A stretch of DNA of 64,000 nt from Trifolium pratense (taxonomy: Eukaryota > Streptophyta > Magnoliopsida > Fabales > Fabaceae), in contig NC_060064.1 in the NCBI RefSeq assembly GCF_020283565.1, positions 15,954,337 to 16,018,336 on the forward strand, given 5' to 3'. Both the position numbers and the translations under genes were made by a program. Shown piece after piece: positions 1 to 12,801 of this stretch; position 1 is the first letter of the stretch, and every line of letters begins with the position of its first letter. Under the pieces are notes generated by a model. That model saw only the letters and a list, made by a program, of their open reading frames with translations, was not told where the DNA came from and ran no database searches.

Positions 1-123
1 GCACCACGGAAATACGAGTGGCATGAGTTGAAGAATGATGAAGATGTGGAAGAAATGTTCAACTGCATAGAGATTGATCCAAAATTTCCCCGTATGTATG
101 CTACATTAATAGTTACAAAATGA
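1..123 (+). other. Possible coding fragment at window edge, MULE-transposase-like
   Basis: The first 123 bases are open in frame 1 and end in TGA. The peptide includes WHELKNDEDVEEMF, acidic and resembling the N-terminal region that precedes the transposase core in MuDR-like proteins. A donor-like CGTATGT lies inside it near base 92, so the true exon may stop there. It is convergent with the PMD gene, a pairing often seen in MULE-type elements. Only the fragment is visible; the assignment rests on general resemblance. Confidence 0.3.
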
Positions 124-764
124 TGCACATCCCGTTGAACATGTTTTATTTGTATGGGTTTATTTCTATTGTATAAGTTTATTTCCTTAATGTATTGACG
201 TTTAGTTTTAATGTATTCGCGTTTTAATATAATCAATGTCGTATGGTTTTTTCTGTATCGTAATGTGTTAAATAATAAAAAGTTCGAGATTAAATTTTGT
301 CGGTGTAGTTTATAGATGTGTATTTTGGAATTGTTAAAAATTACCGCAATTATTAAAAATTTCCTTTGCTTCTTCTTTTATTTTAAAACTCCCAGTAATT
401 CGGAAACTATAATCCGAACAAATGTGTTAACTGTTCGGAACGCAGAACCTTTTTTTTTGGGACGCCAAAAAGTTCGGAAAACATTTTCCGAATTCTGGGC
501 ACACATGATCAGAACATTCTGACTTATGTTATAACCAAGTTATGTTATATAACTTAATTCAAAAACCTGTAAAACTTCAATAATCCATCCAATAATCAAA
601 CATAAATTGTGATACACAGGTTTATACGCAAAACATGATGCAAACGAAATTATATATATCAAAGTTAGATGTCCCAAACATATTACAATCCAATCAAAGT
701 GACTTAACACATTACAAAATTTAAAAGTAAACAAATTAAAATTCAAATACACACAAACTAGTTA
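124..764. other. AT-rich spacer 3' of the PMD gene
   Basis: No convincing gene. It holds a near-palindrome at 473-492 (TTCGGAAAACATTTTCCGAA) and a shorter TTCGGAA copy near 434, the same motif as the palindromic repeats at 3472-3545 on the other side of the PMD gene. This suggests both flanks belong to one repetitive unit. Confidence 0.5.
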
Positions 765-2898
765 TCACTGAGTATTAAAGCGTCTTGCAGCATCATGTGG
801 GTCAAATCTTCCTCTACCCGGTAGTCTGCGCCTTGATCGGTACAAAAATGCTGGTTCGACAAACCCAAGCACCCTGTTCACAGTTTCATAAATCGGAGTT
901 CCTGGCAATGCCTCATTTGCTTCAAGTGCGCGTCGTAGCTCAGTTCTGACATTGCGGCATATATCCAAAGTATCAGGAACTGACTGCGATTCTTGTTCCT
1001 CTATCAGCACCTCTAAGTTTGCTGGTCTAGGTGGTGCTTTCGGGGCAGCGATCGGACGCATAATCGGATGGGAGACTTTGTAGAACCATGATATATAGCC
1101 AGGTACATGATCCCATGCTCTCACAACAGTCGGTCCTCTCATTTCTTCGTCAATCATTCTCATCTCAACCTCTTCCATAAACACTCGATCAATCTGCAAC
1201 AAACTCATCCCAGCTGGAGCACCCGCAGCAGGGTCTCTTGGAATGCCTTGAACATGACCAAATTGTCGCAGCACACGTTCAGGTAAATGTTTTGCCTTCA
1301 ATGACCCGCACCTCAACCAACCAGAAAACCAGCAAACATCAATCAAGGGTCTCACATGACGGTGACCATCGTATGGACAAAATTCAAAATCAGAAACCTG
1401 CATGTTATCCAAAAATTGCCTATACAGGACAGGATCCCTATGTCCTTGTCCAGTGCTGAAGGTGGCATTACGTGGCATCTCCTCTCTGTAGTTCGGATCT
1501 CTACGCCACACAGTCATTTTTGGAAAGTGCATCATTATCCATCCCTACAAACAAAAACAATAAAATTAAATTATTTCGAAAAGTATAATTATGAAAATAG
1601 ATGACAACCAAAATACTAATTACCTGATAAAAGGACAAGTATCCGGCTACTTGCATACCACCGGCCTTGCACGAATCATCCAAATAGTGCTGCAGATATG
1701 TTAAAGCAGCCACACCCCAATTCCACTGATTCACATCCGACAAATCCTGAAAGTAGCTCAAATAAACTACGTCGACGTAGAATTGGCTTTTGTTGCTGAA
1801 TATGGTAGTGCACACCAAAAACAGCAAAAAAGCCCTAATACACTGCTGCCTCAACACCGTAATTTCATGCATCGGTCGGTTTTCACTCACAGCTTTGTCA
1901 ATTTCCTCCCATCTTGTAGTATACACAAATGCTAGATCTCCATAAGTTATATGCGGACCGTGTGTATCAATAAAAAATTCCCAACATTTGGATTCAGGCA
2001 CTCCAAGATATGTATTCACAAGTTCAACTCCTTCAGCTCTTGATATCTTTCTGTGGTTCAACAGCTTTCCCTCGATCGGTAGATGTAACAGACATTGGAC
2101 GTCATCCAATGTGATGCCAACCTCACCTATTGGTATGTGAAAGGTGCTAGTCTCTGAATGCCATCTTTCGGCAAATGCAGTGAGAACCCCGTGGTCTATT
2201 ATGCTGTAATTGGTCCTCGTTAGCGGCTCTAAGCCGGTTGCTTCTATGGCTCTCCAAAACCAGTCCACATTCCGATCCATTTTTGGAAGGTTGATAACCC
2301 TCTTCCCGTTGGTAATGGCCCGCATACTTTTCTTCAAAATCTGAAAATTAATACATAAATTTATATCAAGATATAAAAACAAATAATTATTTAATAAATC
2401 ATATGCAATTAATAATTTATATACCTTTTCATCACCAGGCTCTGCATTCCATATCGGAATTGCCCTATGCTTGTGGTATTCCGTTAATAAGGAAAAATTA
2501 CTAGGTCCTCCCGGATAGCCATCCTCTGGTTGCAAATTGGGTGCATGTGGTGGTTGATGTGGTGCTTCATGTGGTGGTTGTTGTTGCATTTGTTGTTCCC
2601 GTGGTTCTTCATCTTCATCTTCATCGAGCCAGTCTGCATCATCGGCCAAATATTGACCAACATTTACATTCCCATCCTCAGCTGCATCTACGTCAACATC
2701 ATCAACTTGTTGTCGCCTTGAACGTGATCGTGTCGCACCTGACCCCCCCGCTTCATTATCATGTGTTCCTTGAGACGGAGGTTGTCCTTGTCTACGACGA
2801 CCTCTTTTAGCAGGAGGATTGCCGGCAGCAGCCTCTCGTCGAGCAGAAGAATGTGCCTGACTCGGTCTACCAAGCCTGCTTCTTCCAATATTGTGTTC
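765..2898 (-). CDS. Plant mobile domain (PMD) protein, transposon-associated
   Basis: Three exons, complement(765..1544, 1624..2340, 2425..2898), all phase 0, giving about 656 aa. Introns of 79 and 84 bp have GT-AG borders. Residues 1-155 are low complexity: basic, then acidic (DWLDEDEDEE), then Q/P/H-rich. From about residue 160 the protein matches the aminotransferase-like plant mobile domain family (MAIN-like, 'phosphatase 7 long form' annotations): DWFWRAIEATGLEPL, an IPIGEVGITLDDVQCLLHLP core, and C-terminal RVLRQFGHVQGIP. The second junction is supported because it restores GWIMMHFPKM after the PMD core. PMD genes occur as domesticated MAIN-type genes and as cargo of MULE or gypsy elements; the flanking palindromes favour transposon cargo. 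No phosphatase motif was seen. The start is the ATG at 2898; an in-frame ATG at 2928 would add ten residues, but a TTTGTTTAG acceptor-like tract just before 2898 hints at a 5'UTR intron. Confidence 0.75.
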
Positions 2899-4306
2899 CA
2901 TATCTAAACAAAAATAAAAACAAAACAAAACACCATGATAAATAATTCAACAATATTTGGTTATTTCCAAACTCAAACATATACATTATGCATTCCATTC
3001 CAATTCAGTAGTTTTCACGAATTATATTGCACACAATTTCAAGCATATGCATTACCAATCTTCATTCACACATTTTTACAAACACATAGAGTACGAAATC
3101 CAAATCTACAACATATGCTTGAGTTTATGCTACAAGTCAGCCAAACACTTGTCTTAAAAAACGAATGATCAACAATTTAATCACTTAATAACGAATGAAT
3201 TTTCATATGAACAATGGATAACAACAAAATTTCGATGCAAATGAAAATTGATGAAAATTGGATGAAATTGGTTGAGGAAAATTGGATGACAATTAATAAG
3301 AATTCGAGATAACAGTAACATACTAATTGATCAGAGGTTGATGATATTTGTTGATGTAGATGCAAGCTATGCGTTCCTTTTCTCCCTTTGCAACCCTAAC
3401 CTTTCGCAGAAAATGGAAGAAAATAGAAACTGACAAGAGTTCTTAACGTTCTGGTATAAAACCCAGTTGTTCGGAAAACGTTTTCCGAAAAACGAGCGAG
3501 CGGAAAACGTTTTCCGAAAAAAGAGCGAGCGGAAAACGTTTTCCGAACAAGAAAAAATTCGAGTCGTAGTCCCCGAAGTCAACATTGCAGGGGCAATTTT
3601 GGAAGTTTGGGGGGTGCGCGAGAAAATGGGTGGGTGCGAAGAGAAATTTTCAAAGATTTGTTGTTAGCTGATGTAATGGGGATAACTACCCCTAGATTGA
3701 TTCCCGTGTAATTTTCCTTTCTTCGGGCTTAGACCCTCATTATCATTAAAAAAAGAGAAAAAGTTTCTATCTGCATCTCCTTCTTTATACTCACACCTCT
3801 CCTCCCTCCTTTATTTATCTTTCATAAAATATCCCTTCTCTTAATTCTCCAAATAGAAGAAGAGAAGTTTTGTTATTTCTCCCATACTCTTTGCAAATGA
3901 TTGTTTCTTGTTCTTCAATGCACCAAAAGTGTTAGTGGTCAATCCATAAACATACAAAAATTGGAGATTTTTTATAGCAGGAATGTTCATCCGGTTGTGC
4001 AAAATTCTCTAACCATTATTTTGAGAGTCAAGATCTCGGTACTGAAAAATATATTTTGAACTTTCATTTATAATTGATTTTTTATCAAGGATAGAGTTTG
4101 AAGAAAAAATAAGTTGTGGAATAACAAATGTCTTTACAAATAAGGTAAGGGGTAAGGCAGTTATAATAAAATTTGTAGTTGCAAGTTATCCCCTCCAATG
4201 TTATGGACCATATTATTCATTCCCTTTCTCACTCAGTGATAAAATAGAAACATGTTGTGGTTCGAGCGGAAGAGGTGTGCATCGACTATTATGCAATAAA
4301 TTATCT
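2899..4306. other. Upstream region of the PMD gene and AT-rich spacer
   Basis: No gene seen. It contains the palindromic 29-bp repeats listed separately and, from about 3700, a pyrimidine-rich and AT-rich spacer with no recognised coding similarity. Confidence 0.5.
3472..3545. repeat. Three perfect 16-bp palindromes at 29-bp period
   Basis: CGGAAAACGTTTTCCG occurs at 3472, 3501 and 3530, separated by AAAAACGAGCGAG-type spacers. It lies about 570 bp upstream of the PMD start codon. A diverged copy is at 473-492 beyond the gene's 3' end. Each unit could fold as a hairpin or act as a dyad binding site. Confidence 0.85.
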
Positions 4307-4670
4307 AAGCACAAGAATGGTGTTGGCATTGGCTTTAAAAATCTCATAGGTTTTAATCTTGCTATGCTTGGTAAGCAAGGGTGGAATCTCTATTTATTAG
4401 GTTTTTTAAAGATAGATATTCCTTCAAACTGATTATGTCATTTATGTTCATTCAAGTATAGGATATCAATCAGAATCTCGATTGATGTATTCCCTATAAA
4501 TTTGAATGAATGAATATTGTTGTTTTTGAGTCAAAGAAAAGTATAGGATATAATTCGAGTTATGTCCGGTGAAGCAATTGGAATGTTAAATGTGTTGTTC
4601 GAGAAGGTATGGTGCATTGGCTCTGGTGAGTATATTCTCATGTGGTATGAGAGGTAGATTTCGATGGAAC
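4307..4670 (+). pseudogene. LINE (L1-type) reverse transcriptase remnant
   Basis: At 4307-4402 one frame reads GFKNLIGFNLAMLGKQGW, the hallmark block downstream of the reverse transcriptase core in plant L1-type LINE proteins (usually GFRDL..FN.AMLGKQGWR). Near 4611 another frame reads VWCIGSGEYILMWYE, matching the following W.IG.G..I..W block. Stops and frame changes separate the pieces, so it is a dead fragment. No LINE ends or target duplication were identified. Confidence 0.7.
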
Positions 4671-5532
4671 GAAGATAGATAAGTCCGTCAACATTAATGT
4701 TGAGTTAAACCAATTGACTATGGGAAATTTGAAATAATCAATCAATCAACATTTGAAATAAATACTCCGTATCTTTTCTCTAAGACTCTCAATTTTGTAT
4801 TTAGTTTTTTTTTTGGTACAAAATTTTGTATTTAGTTCTATTTCAACAAATATCTTCCATTGAAATAATGTCGCACTAAAACGATGAAATTTAGAGATAA
4901 AAAAGAACAAAGAAACTTAAATTATGTAAAAACCACTTACTTATATCAAAGTAGATGAGAAAAATATGTACATGGATGATTCTAGATCAAGAAAAGAATT
5001 TTTTTTTTGACAAAAGATCAAGAAAAGAATTATAACCACTTTTTTTCAATAAAAGAATAGAAGAAACTTGGAAAATGAATAAAAAATTACGAGTTTAAAA
5101 GATATCCACTATTGCTTCAAATTAATTTTACAGCAACAACTAATAAAAATAATTTTAGTTTTTATATTATTATATCAATAAAGTTGAGTGGTGTGCCAAA
5201 AAATATAATTATTATTGTATTAGTTGATAGTTTAGACTCAGTCAGGGTAATTTTTTTTTTTATAATCGGTATCCGGCCACCGGACCATTTAATCTAGCTC
5301 GTGTGAGGTGTGACTCCATTTCTCTTCCAAGTCGCAGTTACAGAAAATCAAATCGTGGTTCTCCCTATTAAATAGCATTAATCATTATTGAACCAATTAT
5401 CGATCGGTTAACAATATTATTTTTTCTCAACATTTATCTCTCTAAAGTCTAAACAAAAGTTAATGCGGCTAATTAGTTGCCTTCTTTTTGAAAAAAGAAA
5501 AAAGCAAACGGTGATATTGATTTTTGTGTTCT
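4671..5532. other. AT-rich spacer before the copia element
   Basis: No gene or structured repeat recognised. Poly-A/T runs and low-complexity sequence continue to the GTTCT target site (5528-5532) of the copia insertion. Confidence 0.5.
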
Positions 5533-6852
5533 TGTTGTCTCCGAAGTTCAAAATCTTTAAAAATAATTTTCAGCCACCGAAGAGATTACTGGACTGAGTC
5601 GCGGGTGAATACGCTTTCTTTAAGACGTTTCGCGGCACTGCCCAAAATTGTGCAAGGCAGACGATCAACCACGAAGTCTCCAGGATAAAACAGCCCAGTT
5701 CTCTACTGATACCGATAAATACTGCACTGTAGATATCGGGCAAGAATTACACCCTCAAATATGGTACTAAAACCATTGCGCTATGGTTTTAAGTCCATTC
5801 TAATATGGTACTACTTGACCATTCTAATATGGTACTACTTGACCATTCTAATATGGTACTGAGACCATTCTTATCATAGGGAATATGGTGTTATGACCAT
5901 TCTTAAATTTGAAGGAACTATGATACTAGGATCACTCTTGAAACATAATAATAATTAATACTAATACTAGTATTATTCACCACTTAACAGAACATAAAAC
6001 AAGTAGCTAAATTAATAGCCTAATTCTTTGATTTCAATTTAATTCCTAATTGAAATACCATTGTAGTCATATGAATTGGTTATGACTAAGAAATTTTATA
6101 CACACAGATCATGAAAATACAACCAGAAGTATGCAGCAACCACCTTACTAATCAAAAACAATATGGTTAACTAAATACAAAATAAAATCTAATGGTATAC
6201 TCTAGTGGTGCATTCATGATCTGTTATGTAGCAAATATACACACTGACATACGTGAGTCAATATTTAGGTTTTTTCTTTTTCGCAAAACCACTTGAACAT
6301 TTTCAATAAATGTAAAAATGTAGCTTACCTGAAGGAGAGATTTGGGACAATCACGTACAGCGTTAATATTCAACAGAAGAGCATGATACACTCACATGAG
6401 AGAAACCAAAAACCCATGTTGTCACCAATCCATGACATGCTATGATAATAATCCTATCTCCTCCATTACTTAATTCTTAACATATAGTATGTGCTTAACA
6501 ATTATAAAAAAAAAAGGCTGCGACTGTTCTAATTATTTGGGAACGTGAATCCCATTTTTTCAGCCGTCACAAAACTTCCTAATGGTTAATTAGGCTTGAC
6601 CCTTTCTATTAGGTTCTTTTTTTTTTCTCAAAGGACTTAACACTTATATAGCAAAGGAGAATAACTAATGCTACATAATAGGAACACATGCTTGACTTTT
6701 TCTACTACTCTTCCTATTATTATATTTATACTCAAAATACACATTAGTATATAATACTATAATACATACTAATATGTTCTAATACCCGATGTGGGACTCA
6801 AACATTTTATTTTATTTTCAATTCACACAATATTGTGCTCTTTGTTCCAACA
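5533..6852 (-). repeat. 3' LTR of the copia element
   Basis: Matches the other LTR along every stretch compared, including homopolymer lengths. It contains a 24-bp near-tandem repeat (CCATTCTAATATGGTACTAC core) around 5813-5870. On the minus strand a TATA-like CTATATAAG occurs near 6640, a plausible U3 promoter. Confidence 0.95.
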
Positions 6853-7369
6853 ATCCCCCACTTGAATTTAAAAGAAAATTCCAAAATAGCGTAGGACGCT
6901 TCGATAAGATTGTGCATAAGCAAAGGTGACGCTTGTCTTGAACCTTCACATAGCAAGTAAGAGCCCGATTTAACAAGAGTGACGCTTGTCTTGAACTCTA
7001 TCTCAGATTTTTCTCAAACCCGCACACAACCTCTCTTAAGGTGTATCTTAAAAGCCCGTGCTTTAATGGCCATGCACGACTATCCCGGTTTCATGAACGC
7101 TCTAGGAGTTCGCCCCAAAACTCCATAGGAACCGGCCTCAGTTCCACATTCATATAGGTGAGTCTATCTGGAGTACTCCTGAAGCTTGGTACTCCACTCA
7201 TATTAGAGTATAGATCTCATTAAGAGTTTCTATTATCTCATCCTTTCACTTCTGCTTCAGGATTCATGCTTCTTAACTTGCATGATCATTTCCTACCACT
7301 CACAACTTGTTGTTTACCCATTGGAACCTAATTCTTGGGATCTCCAGTCTTTTAGGTTGGGTTACCGTT

Positions 7370-10100
7370 ATGAGCAATTCATAGGCATTAGTCTCATCTT
7401 CTTTGATGTATTATGGACTTCATTTTTAGCTATTCCTTTCGTCAAAGGATCTGCTAAACTTTCATCAGTGTGTACATGACCCATTCTTACAGCTCTCTTA
7501 GAGAGTAACTTTCTCTCTATGTTGTGCTTTCTTCTTATTTGACGTCTCTTACCGTTATAATAACGGTTCTCAATTTATGCAATAGCCGCGGTACTATCGC
7601 AATGGATCAACACATCTGGTATAGATTATTCCATAAAGGAATCTCAGCTTGCAAGTATCTCAACTATCTTGCTTCTTCATTAGCAGTCTATAATGCTATA
7701 TCTTCAGATTCCATAATGGACAGAGCCAATATGGTCAGTTTCTTTGATTTCCAAGATACAGTTCTCTACTATATACTAAATATAGTTACTAGTTGTTTTG
7801 GAATCATATGACAATATATTCCAATCTACATCACTGTATCCTTCAAGTACAACAAGAAATCTCTGCTAATATGATCTGAGATTCATGGTCCTTTTAAGGT
7901 ATCTCATGAACCTGTCAATAGCATATCAATGCTCATTATTAGGTTTACTAATAAACCTGCACAACAATACCACGCCATATGCAATGTCGGGTCTAATACA
8001 ATCAGTGACATACCAAAGGCTGCCAATGATGTTCACATACTCAATTTGTTTAACACCTTCACCAGTGTTCTTAAGTAATTTAACACTTGTATCGTAAGGT
8101 GTGCAAGTACGTTTACTGCCAAAGTAATTGTACTTCTTAAAGATCTTCTCAACATAGTGAGATTGATTTAAAGAATTCTCATTTATGAGTTAATAATCTT
8201 AATAACTAAGATTACATCTACCTTTTCGAACTCTTTCTTATCAAAGTTGTTAGACAACAATGGTTTCACTCCATTCACAACACGAATGTTTTCTCTAAAC
8301 ATGTAAATCACTTACATAGAGACATATGATCAATCAAATGTTATTTACTAATTTATAGTAAGTACATTTGTCACTTTCATTCACTAGAGATAATTTGATA
8401 TCATCAAATTGTCAAACTCTTCATGACATTTCTTATGGTTTATTTAAGACCATATAAAGTACTATATGACTTATAGACTTTAATTTTCTTGCCACCTCAG
8501 AGTTACAAAATATTCAGGTTGTTCTAAAAAAATTTCTTCTTCCAGTCACGGTAAAAACTAAGGAAAAATAGTTTTGACATCCCTTTGGTGTACTATTCAG
8601 TTATAAATAACATCAAAATATTTTAGTACCATTATGGATGTTATTATTGTGACAGAGAAAAACTTTTGAAGAAATCTATCTTTTTTCTTTATCTAAAACC
8701 ATTGGCTACAAGGTGAGCCTTGTATTTATCAAAATTTCTATAATGTTTTAGATTATTTTTCAAAATTCATTTACAACTCATTGGTTTGTACTAAGGAGGC
8801 AATTCTTTCAAATGTCAAGTCTTATTAGACCATTGAGAATTTATCTTATCTTTTATGGCCTCTTGCCATATATCAACCTTCAAGGAAGACAACGCTTCTT
8901 GAAAGCTAGTTAAATTCTCTTCTAATGTATAAACCATGTAACAAGGTTCACACTCTTTAGCAACTATTGCTATCTTACCTCTTCGAGGTTCATAACATCT
9001 TGTTTGATGTTCTCATCACTGCTTCTGATCACTGGAATGTGATCAGCTGCAATACCCCCACTAGTGCCCCCACTATTTCTCAATTTAAAGAGAAGTTTAT
9101 TTTTATATAAATCAACTTCATTTGATTCTATCACCATTTTAGCATATAGGTCATAAACCCTATAAGCTTTACTATCAATTATACACTCAATGAGTACATA
9201 TTCATAGGCTCTACTAGTGAGTTTAACTTTTGGTTTCTGGAATTTAAACATAGGCCAGATAAACCAAATTCTAAAATAAGACAGCTTAGATTGTCTTTTC
9301 TTCAAAATTTCATAATTAGAAATTTTGTTCTTGTAATTAGGCACTCTATCTAGCACAAAACAATCGATTAATAAAATTTCTCACACTAATATAATGAGAT
9401 GCAACATTGAAATTAAGCATGACTGCAACAATAACTAGCTCGGTAAAGGTTCTATAAATTTTTTAAACTTTACCGTTCATCTCAAAAGAGTAAGATGCAG
9501 TTGTTTCATGATAATTTCATACTCATTGAAAATGTGGGAATCATACTTTTGTGCCTCTATCAAAATCATTTGATTTTCTCATTGAATTACTTTTCAATTT
9601 CAGTTCGATATAATTGGAACATGTCAAAAACATCACTCATTATTATTTTTCATAAGATGTATGAAAATATAACTTGAACAGTCATCAGTAAAAGTGATGA
9701 TTTTTTCTGTTTCTAATAGAGTTTTAATTCACATTGTGTATCTGATTCTTGAATAATTTGCCAGTTGGCTTCAGACCTGTGAATTTCTTTCTAGTGTTGT
9801 TGTTCAAGACAACAAGCACTTCATTTTTCTGATTTTGCTTTCTAGCTTCTTCTTCAAAACGAAGACATCTTATCAGAAATTCGAGGGAATATAGTTTAGC
9901 CATTTTATCCTTATAGCTTGTTCAATTTTAAAGTAAAATTGGAATCACTTTCTTCAAAAGTAGCAACTCTTTTGTTATTATAAAACCATAATTTTTTGTT
10001 GCCAATATTTGAAGTGATTTACATCAAACCGAAACGGTTTGTTCTAGTCCGCAATATCATAATCTGAGCCAGTAATTTCTTCGGTAGACATGGCAGAAAA
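7370..10100 (-). pseudogene. Copia gag-pol remnant
   Basis: Read on the minus strand. Gag begins near 10091 (MSTEEITGSDYDIAD) and meets TAG after about 15 codons; a gag-like FDVNHFKYWQQK follows. At 8970-9356 a 128-codon open stretch resembles the post-integrase copia segment (VPNYKNKISNYEILKKRQSK, SKAYRVYD). RT-like VVNGVKPLLSNNFDKKEFE lies near 8215-8275. RNase H fragments DVDWNI and CDSTAAIA*IENRYYNGK lie at about 7835-7560, then ESLADPLTKGIAK near 7440. Stops, frameshifts and missing segments run throughout; a full copia polyprotein needs roughly 4 kb. Confidence 0.85.
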
Positions 10101-10115
10101 GAAACGTCTTAAAAT

Positions 10116-11435
10116 TGTTGTCTCCGAAGTTCAAAATCTTTAAAAATAATTTTCAGCCACCGAAGAGATTACTGGACTGAGTCGCGGGTGAATACGCTTT
10201 CTTTAAGACGTTTCGCGGCACTGCCCAAAATTGTGCAAGGCAGACGATCAACCACGAAGTCTCCAGGATAAAACAGCCCAGTTCTCTACTGATACCGATA
10301 AATACTGCACTGTAGATATCGGGCAAGAATTACACCCTCAAATATGGTACTAAAACCATTGCGCTATGGTTTTAAGTCCATTCTAATATGGTACTACTTG
10401 ACCATTCTAATATGGTACTACTTGACCATTCTAATATGGTACTGAGACCATTCTTATCATAGGGAATATGGTGTTATGACCATTCTTAAATTTGAAGGAA
10501 CTATGATACTAGGATCACTCTTGAAACATAATAATAATTAATACTAATACTAGTATTATTCACCACTTAACAGAACATAAAACAAGTAGCTAAATTAATA
10601 GCCTAATTCTTTGATTTCAATTTAATTCCTAATTGAAATACCATTGTAGTCATATGAATTGGTTATGACTAAGAAATTTTATACACACAGATCATGAAAA
10701 TACAACCAGAAGTATGCAGCAACCACCTTACTAATCAAAAACAATATGGTTAACTAAATACAAAATAAAATCTAATGGTATACTCTAGTGGTGCATTCAT
10801 GATCTGTTATGTAGCAAATATACACACTGACATACGTGAGTCAATATTTAGGTTTTTTCTTTTTCGCAAAACCACTTGAACATTTTCAATAAATGTAAAA
10901 ATGTAGCTTACCTGAAGGAGAGATTTGGGACAATCACGTACAGCGTTAATATTCAACAGAAGAGCATGATACACTCACATGAGAGAAACCAAAAACCCAT
11001 GTTGTCACCAATCCATGACATGCTATGATAATAATCCTATCTCCTCCATTACTTAATTCTTAACATATAGTATGTGCTTAACAATTATAAAAAAAAAAGG
11101 CTGCGACTGTTCTAATTATTTGGGAACGTGAATCCCATTTTTTCAGCCGTCACAAAACTTCCTAATGGTTAATTAGGCTTGACCCTTTCTATTAGGTTCT
11201 TTTTTTTTTCTCAAAGGACTTAACACTTATATAGCAAAGGAGAATAACTAATGCTACATAATAGGAACACATGCTTGACTTTTTCTACTACTCTTCCTAT
11301 TATTATATTTATACTCAAAATACACATTAGTATATAATACTATAATACATACTAATATGTTCTAATACCCGATGTGGGACTCAAACATTTTATTTTATTT
11401 TCAATTCACACAATATTGTGCTCTTTGTTCCAACA
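10116..11435 (-). repeat. 5' LTR of the copia element
   Basis: The 5' LTR in element orientation, same length as its partner. Bounded on the right by target duplication GTTCT at 11436-11440. The 24-bp repeats recur near 10396-10450. Confidence 0.95.
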
Positions 11436-11569
11436 GTTCTCAAAGAAAGGAATAACGTGATCCCGCACATGAAGGATCCAAATGATTTTTACAGTATCTC
11501 CTAAATTCACCATTATTGTATTCAGTTTATTTTTGCCCATATCTTTGTTTGTATAACAGGATTGGAGAA

Positions 11570-11734
11570 TGTTAACTTGTGCCCTTAAGGCACATGTTAA
11601 GGAAGTAAAAATAGAAATTATTAAATGTTAATTTGTGCATTTTGACTTTTGAAACATTAAATTTCTTATATCATTAAATGTTGAATTTCTATTTTGGTAT
11701 ATCTTAACATGTGCCCTTAGGGCACATGTTAACA
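11570..11734. mobile_element. MITE-like element with about 32-bp terminal inverted repeats
   Basis: The ends match in inverse: TGTTAACTTGTGCCCTTAAG at the left against TGTTAACATGTGCCCTAAGG read inward from the right, continuing to about 32 bp with few mismatches. Length 165 bp, no coding capacity. Each terminus contains its own small palindrome (GTGCCCTTAAGGCAC). Target duplication not resolved. Confidence 0.7.
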
Positions 11735-11864
11735 AGACCCAACAGGATTTTCTTTTGGAGATGTGACCGCAGTGATTTGGAAGTGGTTTATGCAAAGTAG
11801 ATAGGACTTCACCTAAAATAAAAGTTAGATAAGCCATACATGATGCACAATTTCTCAATAAATG

Positions 11865-12047
11865 TATAACGAATATAATTTTATAAAATTCATGGTTGGA
11901 TTGAAAGTTTATATTATATAGATTATTCATACAAAGTTAGATAACACATCAAATTATTTTTAATTTTTTTAAAAATTTGTATGAATAATTCATATGATAT
12001 AAATTTTCAATCTAACTGTGAATTTTGTAAAATTCGTATTCGTTATA
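11865..12047. repeat. Foldback (MITE-like) repeat, family copy 1
   Basis: An inverted repeat with arms of about 75 bp, TATAACGAATATAATTTTAT at the left mirrored by AAATTCGTATTCGTTATA at the right. The inner arm (GATTGAAAGTTTATAT) and its complement recur at 18450-18705, so this is a repeat family and not a chance hairpin. Confidence 0.65.
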
Positions 12048-12801
12048 TTTTAATAGTACATTTGAACTTAAGTAAAAAAAAATAAGTACATTTGAATCTT
12101 AATATAAGAGCACATGTTAGCAACTTTACAAAAATTGACCAAATGTATTTTGGCGTCTTTAAGTTTAAAATTTATAATAGATGGCTTTCTTTTAGTTTCT
12201 TAAAGTTTTAAATCGATTTTTTTAATGTTTCTAGTATCAAATTGGTCTTTAACTTTATACTACAGATTGTACAGTTACTCTTTTAAATCAACTATTATAT
12301 AAAATGTTTATAAGTGTTACTCATCACTGCTATTGTTACCGATAACATTTGATTACTTGGATCACTACCAACCGCCGCAAATAATGTACTATCATAATAT
12401 CCCTTTAGAAAACATTCATCAAGCTTAATGAATGATCAATATCTTCGGAAACATTATTTACAGCCTTCAAGACACATGCGCACAATGTCATATTACTCGG
12501 TAAACTATTATATGAACATTTTTATAACGAATGATCATCATTAAAATAATAACGTATATTCTATCACAAAATTAAAAGATCAATTTAAAATTTAAAAATA
12601 TTAATAAAAATCAATTTATTACAAATGTTAAATTTAAGAACCCATAAATACTTTTGACCTTAAAAATATATAATGAAAAACTATCCAAAGCAAAAGCACT
12701 ATGTGTCAACAAGACTCAAGAAAACAAAAGGTAATTACATGTCATGAATCCTAACTCTAAGGTCAAAGACAGTCAAATAAAAAACAAATTAATACGTCTC
12801 A

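Larger units (their letters stand above)
5533..11435 (-). mobile_element. Complete Ty1/copia LTR retrotransposon, defective interior
   Basis: Two direct repeats of 1320 bp each (5533-6852 and 10116-11435) begin TGTTG and end CAACA, flanked by a 5-bp target duplication GTTCT (5528-5532 and 11436-11440). Orientation is minus. On that strand a polypurine tract (AAGTGGGGGAT) abuts the LTR at 6853, a gag start lies just inside the 10116 LTR, and integrase, RT and RNase H similarity follow in order. The interior is only 3263 bp and full of stops, so the copy could not encode its own proteins. A canonical initiator-Met primer-binding site was not seen; the sequence after the 5' LTR reads ATTTTAAGACG. 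Confidence 0.95.

Noticed and set aside
7282..8097. Plus-strand frames inside the copia element (7282, 7524, 7885)
   Set aside because: The coding remnant is on the minus strand; these are antisense shadows of decayed RT/RNase H.
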